NCBI GenBank assembly: GCA_036499395.1
Contig: DASYDW010000122.1
Span: 248,001-312,000 of the forward strand
Source of the DNA: Pirellulales bacterium
Lineage (GTDB): Bacteria > Planctomycetota > Planctomycetia > Pirellulales > JACPPG01
DNA: 64,000 nucleotides
Reading direction: 5' to 3'
Below the pieces are notes generated by a model. The model was not told where the DNA came from. It saw only the letters and a list, made by a program, of their open reading frames with translations, and searched no databases. Positions 17,478-27,140 of the stretch are shown in pieces (positions within the stretch are counted from its first letter, which is position 1; each line of letters starts with the position of its first letter). The position numbers and the translations under genes are program-made.

Positions 17478-18701
17478 TCAAGGGCGTACCGGACCGAGGA
17501 GCCGGCAAAAGCGATGATGCCGGGCTTGCTCGCGCTTTTCGGGCAGGTCGGCCACTAGCAGCGGCATCATCAGTGCCGCCGCGGCAGCGCTCCGTTTTAC
17601 GAGCCTGGCATGCTCTTCGTAATTTTCTTGGCCCGGGTGGTCACCCGAGTTTGCAGCTGCCAAGCGCGTGGCGGCCAACAACTGCGGCGTGCTCGATGTC
17701 GCGCGCGGATTACGCCAACGTGCCGTGGCCGGCCCCCAGAAGGATGCTTCGCGGCTGGTGTACTGATTATCTGCCGGAACTGGAACCGTACGATGTAACC
17801 GAGTGGAGTCGTCGCGTGGAGCGGCGTTACTTTCGTCGGCATTGATGGGCTCGGTTGCGCCTGCCTTTTGAATCTCGCCCGGTGCTCCTGGCAGGCCAGC
17901 ACCGCCGCCGTTTCCCGATTCACGCGCGAGCTCCTCGATGACCATTCCGTCGGTGTTGTGCGGTACGCCAGCGTCAAAGCCGAGCACCATGTCAACAATG
18001 CCTGCCGCCAGATGCCCCGCGATGCCGAGATCTGTCGACGGCGTGCCAATCGGCGGAATGCCGGCCAATTGCACAAGCGCCGCGACTTGCGCCGGCAACC
18101 CTCCAGGCAACGACGAACCGAACGGACTGATTGTAAGTCCGCCGTTGATGATTACACCGTTATCGACTGCCAACCCCTGGGCGAAGCCGCCAAGCTGCAC
18201 GGCGCCTGTCGTAAACAGGTCAAAGCCGTTGAACTTGGTTTCGACATTGAGCACTACGGGGAGCGCAGCGCTCAGTCCTTGGCTGCCTGCTTCGGTCGCG
18301 CGCACTGTTAACCTAACGGCGCCCGGCGTGAATGTCGGGGGTACGTCCCACGTCAGCAGCCCGGTTTGCTGATTGATCGATGCTCCGGCTGGCGCGCCCG
18401 GATCAAGGCTGTAAAATAGTTGCTGCGAGGTAGTGTCCGTCGCCGTGACCTGAATGCGCGCGGTCGCTCCTGGCGCGATACTGATCGGCGCCAGGGGGCT
18501 GAAAATCGGCGCCGTGTCGATTTCGCTGGCAGTTTCCCCGGATTGCAGCACGGCTGACAGGCCCGCGGCATCAGTCGCCGCCGAGAGCATGCAGCGCGAG
18601 TCGAGTGCTTCCAGCGCCAATTGTCGATGAACGACCACACCGCCTTGCCGTTCAGGCACGGGCAGCGAAGATCTCTGCAAGCGTTCGAGATATTGCAGCA
18701 T
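17478..18701 (-). CDS. Exported protein with planctomycete LEPR-like N-terminus and a cadherin-like domain
   Basis: The frame is open from 19034 but coding character begins at the ATG at 18701. The first 40 residues contain LALEALDSRCMLSA, a variant of the 'LE.R.LL.A' sorting signature seen at the start of many large planctomycete surface proteins. Residues about 60-150 form one Ig/cadherin (dystroglycan)-type domain: LAPISIAPGATARIQVTATD, then INQQTGLLTWDVPP. The remainder is Gly- and Ala-rich with a basic C-terminal end and has no recognised domain. Function unknown. Only 12 bp separate its end from convergent hslU. Confidence 0.65.
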   Translation of the reverse strand: MLQYLERLQRSSLPVPERQGGVVVHRQLALEALDSRCMLSAATDAAGLSAVLQSGETASEIDTAPIFSPLAPISIAPGATARIQVTATDTTSQQLFYSLDPGAPAGASINQQTGLLTWDVPPTFTPGAVRLTVRATEAGSQGLSAALPVVLNVETKFNGFDLFTTGAVQLGGFAQGLAVDNGVIINGGLTISPFGSSLPGGLPAQVAALVQLAGIPPIGTPSTDLGIAGHLAAGIVDMVLGFDAGVPHNTDGMVIEELARESGNGGGAGLPGAPGEIQKAGATEPINADESNAAPRDDSTRLHRTVPVPADNQYTSREASFWGPATARWRNPRATSSTPQLLAATRLAAANSGDHPGQENYEEHARLVKRSAAAAALMMPLLVADLPEKREQARHHRFCRLLGPVRP

Positions 18702-18886
18702 GTTGACCTGCGATGGAGAGGAAAGCTCCCTGTCACCTGCTCGACAGGGAACGCTCGCCGATCTCGTACGTGCGGCGAGCGAGCACTCAAGACCGGCCGT
18801 TAAGTAGACCGGGGGCAAGGCCGCTTGGCAATGCAAAAGTCGAACGGATGAAGACGGCCGCGTTCCTGGCCAAACGCTCACCTTGC

Positions 18887-19357
18887 TTAGACTTTGCGTG
18901 CCAGCTCGGTGACAATCGGTTCCAGGCGCGAGCCGATGGCGGAAATCGTAAATCGTCGCGAAGAATCGCCGGTTTCGCTTATATCGACCCGCAGGTGTTC
19001 CAGCGGCAGACATCCGGCGACGCGTTCGGCCCATTCGATGAGCACAAGCGCCGGGGATTCGAAGAACTCCTCGGCTCCGAGCGATAAAAATTCCTCTTCG
19101 TCGCGCAGCCGATACGCGTCGACATGAATGACGTCGCGCGTCCCGTGATACTCTTGCACCAGCACGAACGTCGGGCTCACGGCGGTATCCGGTTCGACAC
19201 CCACCGCGGCGGCAATCGCCTGCACCAGGCGGGTTTTGCCGGCTCCTAGCGGTCCATTCAACGCGACGGTCGTCCCAGCGGGTAACTGAGCTGCCAATGC
19301 CTGGCCGAGCGCCGTCGTCGCTGCTTCGTCCGGAGAGTCGTAGGTAAACGATTTCAT
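18887..19357 (-). CDS. tsaE: tRNA threonylcarbamoyladenosine biosynthesis ATPase TsaE
   Basis: TsaE is the small P-loop ATPase that works with TsaB and TsaD to attach threonylcarbamoyl groups to A37 of ANN-decoding tRNAs. The 156-residue product has ALNGPLGAGKTRLVQ (P-loop Lys41-Thr42), VSPTFVLVQEY, HVDAYRL and LIEWAERV, all family hallmarks. The start at 19357 (MKSFTYDSPDEA) is 14 nt downstream of the thiL stop, so the two genes form a small operon. tsaB and tsaD are not in this window. Confidence 0.95.
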   Translation of the reverse strand: MKSFTYDSPDEAATTALGQALAAQLPAGTTVALNGPLGAGKTRLVQAIAAAVGVEPDTAVSPTFVLVQEYHGTRDVIHVDAYRLRDEEEFLSLGAEEFFESPALVLIEWAERVAGCLPLEHLRVDISETGDSSRRFTISAIGSRLEPIVTELARKV

Positions 19358-19371
19358 GGCGCTCGATTCAT

Positions 19372-20280
19372 TTAATGCTGGAAACCGCGTGGAGCAAGCG
19401 GCGTGGTAGCACCATGCTTGTCGACCTGCCATAGGCCCCGATCGGCGACGAACTGACCTATCGCGGTCAGCGGAACGTCAAGCGGCTGATCGGCGAGCAT
19501 CTGCCGCGCGGCATCCGGGGGCACGGCCAATATCAATTCAAAATCCTCGCCGTCCCCCAACGCATGTTCGATGGCCGAGACGCCATCACGCGCCGCCAGC
19601 TCGTGGGTTGCCGGTGTCAGTGGAAGCTTTTCAAGGCGGACGGCGGCGCCGCAACCACTTTCCGCGGCGAGTCGTGAGAGGTCAAGGGCCAGACCGTCGC
19701 TGACGTCCATGCCGGCGTGCAGCTCGTAGCGCTCGTGCAGTATGAGCGCCTCGCGGACGCGCGGCTCAAAGTCGAAATGATGCCCGAGGATACTGCCGCC
19801 AAAGGCGCCGGTAACGATGATGACGTCGCCCGGCATTGCGCCGCTGCGCCGCAGCGGGCCGCGTTGTGTGGGCTCACCAAGGATTGTGACGCTGATCACC
19901 AGGCCACCGTCCCAGGTGTTGGTGTCCCCTCCGGCGAAGGCAACATCGAAACGTTCGGCGAGCGGGATCATTCCCTCGGCCAGTTGGCGGGCCATTAAGA
20001 GCGCCCCCTGTCGCGGCAGCATGACGCTTACCACCATGGCCACCGGCCGGGCGGCCATGGCGGCCATGTCACTGAGGTTTACGGCGAGCGCCTTACGTCC
20101 AACGCGGCGCGCATCGACCTCGGCCAGACGGAAATCAACGCCTTCGGAAAGGGCGTCGACCGACACCAGCACTTCACCGCCGGTGAGTTGCACCTGCGCC
20201 GCGTCGTCCCCTACGCCTACTGCCAGGCGCGGATGCGGTGGCAAACGCTCGCGCAACCAGGCAATGAACTCGGATTCCAT
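19372..20280 (-). CDS. thiL: Thiamine-monophosphate kinase ThiL
   Basis: ThiL phosphorylates thiamine monophosphate to the active cofactor thiamine diphosphate. The 302-residue protein belongs to the PurM/SelD ATP-binding fold. It opens with ESEFIAWLRERL and carries VGDDAA (metal-binding aspartates), VDALSEGVDF, VNLSDMAAM, AGGDTN and DVSDGLALDL, in the order expected for ThiL. It is the first gene of a two-gene unit with tsaE on the minus strand. No other thiamine biosynthesis gene and no TPP riboswitch were seen nearby. Confidence 0.95.
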   Translation of the reverse strand: MESEFIAWLRERLPPHPRLAVGVGDDAAQVQLTGGEVLVSVDALSEGVDFRLAEVDARRVGRKALAVNLSDMAAMAARPVAMVVSVMLPRQGALLMARQLAEGMIPLAERFDVAFAGGDTNTWDGGLVISVTILGEPTQRGPLRRSGAMPGDVIIVTGAFGGSILGHHFDFEPRVREALILHERYELHAGMDVSDGLALDLSRLAAESGCGAAVRLEKLPLTPATHELAARDGVSAIEHALGDGEDFELILAVPPDAARQMLADQPLDVPLTAIGQFVADRGLWQVDKHGATTPLAPRGFQH

Positions 20281-20445
20281 GAGCAGGCCGCGCAGTAGAC
20301 GTGCGTTACGACAATAGTCAGAGCCAACTATCGGCAGGCTCGCCGAGCTATTATCAGCAGTCTCCCTGCGAAGACCAAGGGCCTAACCACCCCCGAACGT
20401 GTCGGCAGCGAGGGCCCGCGGCCAATTCTAGATTAGCCGGTGCGA

Positions 20446-21789
20446 CTACAGCCGATCGCGACGGGCGACGGTCAATTGACCGGAGAGCGTTTCGTGACCG
20501 CGGACGATGTAGAACTTGATTGGCTCGAGTTTGGCAAATTCGGGACGTGCCAGCACATAAGAGACGTGGCTCATCGAGGTCGTCTCCCATCGATGCATGC
20601 CGACCAGCACGTCGCCGCGACGAATGCCTTGCCGAGCCGCGGGGCCGTCCGTCCGGACCGCAGTGACAGTCAAACCGCCGCGGTAACGCGTGCCCAAGCG
20701 GTTGAATTGCGTCTCGGGCATGGGGGCTAACTTCATCCCCAACTGTTCCCAAGTGGTATCCGAACTCTTATGCCGATCAGGAACCGCAGCTAACACAATG
20801 TTGAGCGACGTGGTATGCCGATCACGCTCGACGGCTAGCGAAACTTCGTCGCCGCTATGGTGCCCGAGCATGGCACGCTCGAGATCGACGGGGCGGGCGA
20901 TGGACTGTTCGCCTGCGGAAGTGATGACATCGCCGACCTTCAGGCCGATGGTCGCGGCCGGACTGTCGTCGTCGATCTCAGTGACGATCATACCGCCGTC
21001 GTGCGGTTTGCCGGTCACGCCGTGCCAGGTCTGGCCCAGGCGTCGCGAGCTGATCAGATCGGCCACGATATCAAGCACATTGTCAACCGGGATGGCAAAT
21101 CCGATCAATTGGGCGCCGGCCCGGACGGCCACGTTGACGCCGATCATATCGCCATCGATGTTCAGCAGCGGACCGCCGGAATTGCCGGGATTGATCGCGG
21201 CATCGGTCTGGATCAGATCGTCATAGCCTTGCATATCGCTGACCTGCACCGACCGGTGCAGCGCGCTGATGATCCCCTGCGTGACCGTGTGCGAATAGCC
21301 GTAGGCGTTGCCCACGGCGATCACAGTCTCGCCGAGCATGAGGTCGCTCGACGTGCCAATCGGTATGACGGGCAAAGCATGGCCGGCGTCGATATGGATG
21401 ATCGCCAGATCGGTTGCGACATCGTACGAGATGAGGTCCGCGATGTAGGTCGATTCGTCCGCTAGCGTGACATTGATGCGTGGCACGTTATCGACGACGT
21501 GATGATTCGTGACGATGTAGCCGCGCGGGTCGATGACCACGCCTGTCCCCATGCCATTCACGCGGCGGAGATTCTCGGGCTGGCCGGCATGGGCATCGTC
21601 GACCGGCACCGATTTTTCGCCGTGAATGTTCACGATCGCGGTCTTGGCTCGATCGACGGCTTGCACGATGGGGGTACGGCGCAGTTCGGCGGCTCGAGTC
21701 GCACAGACGCTACCGACGAGCAGCGTGATCGCCAGGCCCGCCGATGCCCAGCGCACAGCCCCACGGCAGCGAGAAAATCGATACGGCAT
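20446..21789 (-). CDS. HtrA/DegP-type serine protease with two PDZ domains
   Basis: A periplasmic or envelope quality-control protease. From the ATG at 21789 the product has 447 residues with a signal segment (hydrophobic 14-28, cleavage near TRAA). The trypsin-like domain has the catalytic triad His97 (TNHHVVD), Asp127 (DVATDLAI) and Ser204 (PGNSGGPLL). Two PDZ domains follow; the first centres on TEIDDDSPAATIGLKVGDVI and the second on TAVRTDGPAARQGIRRGDVL. An upstream frame adds 45 low-complexity residues and is not favoured. It is a single gene; no regulator lies next to it. Confidence 0.93.
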   Translation of the reverse strand: MPYRFSRCRGAVRWASAGLAITLLVGSVCATRAAELRRTPIVQAVDRAKTAIVNIHGEKSVPVDDAHAGQPENLRRVNGMGTGVVIDPRGYIVTNHHVVDNVPRINVTLADESTYIADLISYDVATDLAIIHIDAGHALPVIPIGTSSDLMLGETVIAVGNAYGYSHTVTQGIISALHRSVQVSDMQGYDDLIQTDAAINPGNSGGPLLNIDGDMIGVNVAVRAGAQLIGFAIPVDNVLDIVADLISSRRLGQTWHGVTGKPHDGGMIVTEIDDDSPAATIGLKVGDVITSAGEQSIARPVDLERAMLGHHSGDEVSLAVERDRHTTSLNIVLAAVPDRHKSSDTTWEQLGMKLAPMPETQFNRLGTRYRGGLTVTAVRTDGPAARQGIRRGDVLVGMHRWETTSMSHVSYVLARPEFAKLEPIKFYIVRGHETLSGQLTVARRDRL

Positions 21790-22262
21790 GGAAAGTCGAT
21801 CGTGGGTCAGATGAGTGGGCGCACCGGCCCCGGGTCGTGGGGCGCGCGTGCCGCGCGGGATGCCTTTTGTCGCGTCGCGTGCGTCCTGCGCGGGCTCGGG
21901 CTGCCGCGCAGGCGCTAGAAACAAGACTCTTCGAGATGATTCAAATGGTGCCGAACCGTCGGCTGCCGACGGTCCGTAAAGTCGCCCCGCCGCAGGGCAG
22001 GGGCAACCTATGGAAGCTAAATCGGAACGACCGCTAACACCGCTGCAGATGGGCGCTGGCAGATCGGAATAGTTTGCCTAGTCGCGCAAGGCTGGTGGGC
22101 CGCGAGACGTCACAGCGGTGACTTGGTGAGATAAGCGAGGCGTAGCGGTAGCGTGCTGTCGCCGCAGGCATCGGAAAACTTTGCGCGGTTTACCGCAATC
22201 GATGTGCAGACGATTCTTGCGATTTCGCGAGAATCAGTGCTGGCAAGGCACTCGCTACGCGA
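21790..22262. other. Intergenic region with one small perfect hairpin
   Basis: This 473-bp gap lies between the caspase gene (upstream on the same strand) and htrA. CCGTCGG-CTG-CCGACGG at 21954-21970 is a 7-bp perfect stem with no T run on either side. No gene was recognised. Confidence 0.35.
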
Positions 22263-23405
22263 TCATTCGGTGCGTAGGCGAATCGATTTCGGGCCGACCC
22301 ACTCGTCAGATGACTCGTCGTCGCCGTCGTAGCGCACCAGGTGGAGACCGTACCAAGCGCTGAGCACCGTGGCCGGATACCACTCGTTGTCCGTTTCCCA
22401 TTTCACCGCGACTTTGTCCCCTTCGGCGAACTGGGCCGGCTGATACGGGCGGACGCGATTAGGGCCGACCCATTCGTCGGTCGATTCGTCGAAGTTCACG
22501 TAATGGACTTCGAGCATCTCGCCGTCGGCGTCGATCGTTTCGGCCTTGTACCACTTGTCGCCCGAAGCGACTACAAGACGCTGTCCGACGCGCGGCGTGA
22601 GCTCACCTTCCGTTTGCGCGATTCGCGTGCGCCGCGGAAAATCTTTGGTGGCTAGGAACATCGACTTTTGCCCTTCGACGAAAGCCAACTCCAGCTCGCC
22701 GTAATGAGCCAACTCCTGGAGATTGATCGTACCATTGCCGTCGAGGTCGACGCGCGGGTTACCATCCAAGGCGGCCAGCAGGCAATCACTGTACGTCCAA
22801 TTGCCGGTCGAAGTATTGTGAGCATACGACGAAGTGAATACAGCGTAAGCGATCTCTGTTTCGCGGCGCGAGCGGACTTCATCGTAGAGAGCGCCGGAAT
22901 GGCAACAGTCGGCGAGAAGTAAAACCCGATCGCCGTCAAAGCCGGCTTCGATTGCGTCGACGATTTCGTGTACGCCCCAGGCACTCGACCAGGCGTCTCC
23001 CGCGTCATAATTAGCGAACCAGGTCTGATTCGTGTCGACGTTGCGACTGCCGTGACCGCAGAAGTAGAAGATCAGCAGATCGCCTGCGTCGGTCTCGTCG
23101 AGTGCTTGCTTAAACGCCTTTTGAATGTTGGCCTTCGTAGCGTGTTCATCCTGCAGGTATGTGATCTGGTCGTCCGGCACGCCGGCGGCGCGGAATCGCT
23201 CGACAAGTTGCGCGTCGCGCCGGTTCACCATGCAGGCCGGAAACGAGGGCCAGATATCCTCGCGCTGCCACTTCAAGAGCCCGACGCAAAAGATGTGCGT
23301 CGTTTCGGGATCCCAGTCAACGTCGTCGTCTTCAGCGGCGCGCGAAACTTCCGCATTCAGTAGAATGACTGACAGCAGTATCAACGGCCATTTGGCGCGA
23401 AACAT
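22263..23405 (-). CDS. Exported caspase-like protease with EF-hand and two Tudor/agenet-like repeats
   Basis: Residues 1-23 are a signal peptide. The caspase-fold domain (about 35-210) has the dyad His118 in YFCGHGSRN and Cys168 in LLADCCHSGA, as in bacterial metacaspases of family C14. Residues 220-231 (DLDGNGTINLQE) form a canonical EF-hand loop, so calcium binding is likely; several metacaspases need calcium. The C-terminus has two tandem repeats (about 273-320 and 327-377), each with a W-Y core and ending DEWVGP followed by I/V-R, resembling Tudor/agenet beta-barrels. The combination is unusual. Substrates are unknown. The gene stands alone between htrA and a cytochrome gene. Confidence 0.9.
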   Translation of the reverse strand: MFRAKWPLILLSVILLNAEVSRAAEDDDVDWDPETTHIFCVGLLKWQREDIWPSFPACMVNRRDAQLVERFRAAGVPDDQITYLQDEHATKANIQKAFKQALDETDAGDLLIFYFCGHGSRNVDTNQTWFANYDAGDAWSSAWGVHEIVDAIEAGFDGDRVLLLADCCHSGALYDEVRSRRETEIAYAVFTSSYAHNTSTGNWTYSDCLLAALDGNPRVDLDGNGTINLQELAHYGELELAFVEGQKSMFLATKDFPRRTRIAQTEGELTPRVGQRLVVASGDKWYKAETIDADGEMLEVHYVNFDESTDEWVGPNRVRPYQPAQFAEGDKVAVKWETDNEWYPATVLSAWYGLHLVRYDGDDESSDEWVGPKSIRLRTE

Positions 23406-23496
23406 TCGATTTCACCTTTTGCGCAGTATGCCTGCCCGGAGCTTAACTCCAAACTCTAGCATGCGGCGCAGAAGGTAATTTGCCTGACAAACTGGC

Positions 23497-24930
23497 CTAC
23501 AGGCAGCGCAAAAATGCCCCCAGGTCCGATTTCTCTTGATCCGACAGGTGCGTACCGAGGACCAGGTTGAAGAATTCGACGGTGTCGGCCAGCGTCAGCA
23601 GCCGTCCGTCGTGAAAATACGGCGGCGAATCCTTGATGCCACGCAGCGTGAACGTCTTGATTGGCCCCTGCGAGGTCGCCACCAGCCCGTTGTGCGTTTG
23701 CGTTTTATAGAAACGCTCGACCTGAAGGTTGTGCATCGAGTTGTCGGTGTAGTAAGGTGCCGGATGACAGGTGCTGCATTGTGCCTTGCCAAAGAAAAGG
23801 TTCTGCCCGCGCATCTCGGGCGTGTCGGCTCCGTATTTTTTCGGATCGAGCTTGCCGTCCCATCCTAGCGCCGGTGCGGGGGGGAAATCGAGCAACTCCT
23901 GGAATTCGGCCATGAAATGGACCTGGCTGCCACGTTCGAGCGGATTAACTCCTTTGGCCGCGGCCGAGACCTGGTCACCGTCGAAATACGCGCCACGTTG
24001 TTCAAACTCGGTGAAATCCTCGATCGTTTTCAACGCACGTTGAGAACCGAAGAGTCGCTGAATGTTCACACCGCGAAGGCTTACCGTGTCGATACGACGA
24101 CGGTGCGATTGCGGGCGAATGTCTCCCGACAGATGCGTCGCCCCCGACGTATGACCGTTGACATGGCAGTCGAAGCAAGAGACGCCGCGCATGCCGTCGG
24201 CCTTTTCGGTCTTGCGATCGGCCGTGGCATTAAATTGTTGCTGCGGAAACTGCGTGACCAGTAAGCGTAAACCTTCGAGGTCCTTCGCGTTCAGGATTCC
24301 CTGAAATAATTCTTGAAAGTTTTCCTCGGTCACCACTTTGCCTTGCGAGACGTCTCCCAGGTCGGATCGCGACGTCAAATAAATCGCCGGCGGAAACTCG
24401 GGCAGGAAATGTTCCGGCAGATCGAATTCGATATCGAAGCGTTCGAGCCGTGGAAATTGCTTGAGCTGCATTTGTGGAAAGACCATGCCGCCGACTTCGT
24501 GTTTTGGGTGGGGCAACGGCAGGAAGCCAGCGGGGAACAAGCCCTTCTCACGAATGTCGTCGGGGGACATGTCCGCTAACTTCGCCCAGGTCACGCCGGA
24601 GGGGAGCTTCGTGGCGGGGCCTGCCTGAATCTGTTTGCCACGCGACATCTTGACGCTCTTATCGGGATGCGATGAGAGGTCATAACGTTCGTCGAGCAGT
24701 TTCTTGTGCTTCTCGGTGACAGCCGGCTTGTCGGCCTTGTCTTTTGCTCGAGTCGCATCGAACGAATTGTTGAGCAACGTCGGGCTAATCTGGTCATAGC
24801 TCGATGGCGGGTGAGCCTTCGTTTCTTTTCCCGTTTTTGTCTGGGCGGCCACCGGGCTAACCAGGGAGATACCGATCACGAACACAAAGATCAAACCGCG
24901 ACAGCATGGGCCGTTCTTTTGAATACGCAT
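23497..24930 (-). CDS. Exported di-haem cytochrome c, cytochrome c peroxidase/MauG-like
   Basis: The 477-residue protein begins with a signal peptide (hydrophobic 12-29, cleavage near VAAQ). Two CxxCH haem sites are present: CFDCH at 252-256 and CSTCH at 385-389. The C-terminal TLRGIKDSPPYFHDGRLLTL and the closing 'SDQEKSDLGAFL' are hallmarks of bacterial di-haem peroxidases. The first 240 residues form an N-terminal extension with no recognised domain. It probably acts in envelope electron transfer or peroxide reduction. No redox partner gene is adjacent. Confidence 0.88.
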   Translation of the reverse strand: MRIQKNGPCCRGLIFVFVIGISLVSPVAAQTKTGKETKAHPPSSYDQISPTLLNNSFDATRAKDKADKPAVTEKHKKLLDERYDLSSHPDKSVKMSRGKQIQAGPATKLPSGVTWAKLADMSPDDIREKGLFPAGFLPLPHPKHEVGGMVFPQMQLKQFPRLERFDIEFDLPEHFLPEFPPAIYLTSRSDLGDVSQGKVVTEENFQELFQGILNAKDLEGLRLLVTQFPQQQFNATADRKTEKADGMRGVSCFDCHVNGHTSGATHLSGDIRPQSHRRRIDTVSLRGVNIQRLFGSQRALKTIEDFTEFEQRGAYFDGDQVSAAAKGVNPLERGSQVHFMAEFQELLDFPPAPALGWDGKLDPKKYGADTPEMRGQNLFFGKAQCSTCHPAPYYTDNSMHNLQVERFYKTQTHNGLVATSQGPIKTFTLRGIKDSPPYFHDGRLLTLADTVEFFNLVLGTHLSDQEKSDLGAFLRCL

Positions 24931-25317
24931 ACGAGTTTCTCCTGAATTTCAAACGCCGCGGTGTGTGATTGGGAATCCAGTTTTCGGACTGGTTTCGATA
25001 GGTCGGGTCGCGACCACGGCGCGCAGTCATTCTCTATGGGATGGAGCAAATTGCTAGCCGCGTGCCAAGTGACGACAGGAATTATTTTCGCGCCATTTTG
25101 AGCGAGGTTGCGCCCCAGAAATTCTAGCTTGGGCAGTTTTAGCCGAATGAGACGACGGATGTCTGCGAAAGCGTTGGTGCGCTAAGTCGCGCAGTCCATA
25201 AACGGACAGATATTTGCCGCCCGTCGAGAATCGTCTGGCTCATGGCCTGCCAGCCCGCTCGCCAAGCGTGCAGTCGAGGTAGCGATTCGGGGTTACTGCC
25301 ACGGCACTTCACCGGGG
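24931..25317. other. Intergenic region with a hairpin over the mutase stop codon
   Basis: CCGGGGT-TAT-ACCCCGG (25312-25328) overlaps the stop codon of the minus-strand mutase gene. It has no T run, so intrinsic termination is doubtful. The rest of the gap, which should carry the cytochrome promoter at its left end, shows nothing else. Confidence 0.35.
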
Positions 25318-26961
25318 TTATACCCCGGGCTGATACCGGCCAAACACATCGGCTAGGGCTTTCACGATTTCCCCCAGCGTGACGTGCTGCTCAGCCGCGT
25401 GCAGAAGGGCGGGCATAATGTTTTCGGCCGTGCCGGCTGTGCGGCGGACACGCCCTAGTGCATCGTCGACGGCGGCGCTATTCCGTTGGGCCTTGATTTG
25501 CGCCAGGTTTGCCTTTTGACGGCGCTCGATTTCGTTATCGATTGCCAGCGTGGGGATCGTCACCGCGTCCGGTTCGACAAAAGCATTGACGCCGACGATC
25601 AGCTTTCGCCGCGAGTCGACTTCGCTCTGAAATCGGAAGGCACTATCCGCGATGCGCCGCCGGAAATAGCCCCCTTCGATGGCGCGAATGACGCCACCGG
25701 CCCGCGCGATCTCGGCGAAAATCGCTTCGGCCTCGGCTTCCATGCGATCGGTCATCGTTTCGACCTGGTAGCTGCCGCCCAAGGGGTCAACCGAATTCAC
25801 GACGCCCGTTTCAAAGGCCAGCACTTGCTGCGTACGCAGCGCGATCGTCACGGCTTCTTCGGTGGGCAACGAGAGCGTTTCGTCCCGGCTGTTGGTGTGC
25901 AAGGACTGGCAACCGCCCAGCACCGCGACCATGGCCTGATAGGCCACACGGATCACATTCACTTCGGGCTGTTGCGCTTGCAGGCTTACGCCGGAAGTTT
26001 GTGCATGGAATCGTAGAATCCAGCTACGCGGCTCGCCGGCCCCGTAGCGCTCGCGCAAATGTCGGGCCCAGATGCGGCGGGCGGCACGGAACTTGGCAAT
26101 CTCTTCGAGGAAGTCGCTGTGCGAGTTGAAGAAAAACGAGAGCCGCGGCGCGAATTCGTCGACGGCCAGCCCACGCTCGAGCCCTTGCTCGACGTAATGG
26201 AACCCGTCGGCCAGCGTGAACGCTAGTTCCTCGGCGGCCGTGCTGCCCGCTTCGCGAATATGGTAGCCCGAGATCGATACCGGGTTGAACTGCGGAACCT
26301 CGCGCGTGCAGAACTCGATCGTATCGGTCACCAGGCGCACGCTTTCGCGCGGCGGAAAAACGAATTCGTTCTGGGCGTGATATTCCTTGAGAATGTCGTT
26401 CTGCAATGTACCGCGCAGATTTTTCCACTCGACCTTCTGCCGGCGGGCCGTTGCCAGATAAAAAGCCAGCACGATGCAAGCCGGAGCGTTGATGGTCATC
26501 GAGACCGAGACGTCGCCCAGATTGATGCCGGCGAACAAACGCTCCATATCGTCGAGCGTATCGACGGCCACGCCGAGCCGGCCAACTTCGCCCAGCGAGT
26601 TGGGATGATCGCTGTCCAAGCCCATCAAGGTGGGCAAATCGAAGGCCGTGCTCAGCCCGGTCTGCCCTTTTTCGAGCAGAAAGCGAAAGCGGGCATTGGT
26701 CTCTTCAGGTGTGCCAAACCCGGCGAACTGGCGCATCGTCCACAGCCGGCCGCGATATAAATTGGCATGAATGCCGCGAGTGAATGGGTACTGTCCCGGG
26801 TAACCGATATCGCGCTCGTACGCCTCGCTGGATTCCTCGGGTGCGTAAAGCGGCTGGACTTGGTTACCGCTGATCGTGGTCAGGCTGGTATCGCGCTCGG
26901 CCGCCGCGGCGAGCGCTTCCTGCCAGGCCTCGCGGGCTGTGAGCTTCGCGTCAGTAACCAT
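25318..26961 (-). CDS. Acyl-CoA mutase large subunit, isobutyryl-CoA mutase-like (IcmA type)
   Basis: A B12-dependent carbon-skeleton mutase catalytic subunit, 547 residues, with the TIM barrel but no C-terminal cobalamin-binding domain. The start at 26961 gives MVTDAKLTAREAW. The substrate pocket reads TMRQFAGFG (Phe79) and KEYHAQNEFVF (Gln197). Methylmalonyl-CoA mutase has Tyr and Arg at these places, while isobutyryl-CoA mutase has Phe and Gln, so I favour the latter activity. SISGYHIREAG supplies the conserved active-site His. It needs a separate B12-binding small subunit, which is not in this window. The divergent neighbour is a MeaB-like GTPase chaperone. Confidence 0.9.
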   Translation of the reverse strand: MVTDAKLTAREAWQEALAAAAERDTSLTTISGNQVQPLYAPEESSEAYERDIGYPGQYPFTRGIHANLYRGRLWTMRQFAGFGTPEETNARFRFLLEKGQTGLSTAFDLPTLMGLDSDHPNSLGEVGRLGVAVDTLDDMERLFAGINLGDVSVSMTINAPACIVLAFYLATARRQKVEWKNLRGTLQNDILKEYHAQNEFVFPPRESVRLVTDTIEFCTREVPQFNPVSISGYHIREAGSTAAEELAFTLADGFHYVEQGLERGLAVDEFAPRLSFFFNSHSDFLEEIAKFRAARRIWARHLRERYGAGEPRSWILRFHAQTSGVSLQAQQPEVNVIRVAYQAMVAVLGGCQSLHTNSRDETLSLPTEEAVTIALRTQQVLAFETGVVNSVDPLGGSYQVETMTDRMEAEAEAIFAEIARAGGVIRAIEGGYFRRRIADSAFRFQSEVDSRRKLIVGVNAFVEPDAVTIPTLAIDNEIERRQKANLAQIKAQRNSAAVDDALGRVRRTAGTAENIMPALLHAAEQHVTLGEIVKALADVFGRYQPGV

Positions 26962-27140
26962 AAGTCGAGGGCCCTTGGAAAAAGGGACAAGCGAACCGCG
27001 TGCGCCCGAGGCGAGCCCGCGTGCGTCCACAGTACCAAGTTTACTCCCGCCGCGGGGTAATCGAAAGATCGGACCTTATCCGGTCGCGTCATCGCATAGA
27101 CCGTTGTTCGCTCGTACAACGCCCGATATCATCGCAGACG

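Noticed and set aside
20857-21465. A 202-codon plus-strand frame opposite the HtrA gene
   Set aside because: The composition is Asp/His-rich as expected from reading protease codons in reverse; no domain was seen.
25312-25328. Hairpin over the mutase stop codon as an intrinsic terminator
   Set aside because: The 7-bp stem has no T run in the direction of transcription.
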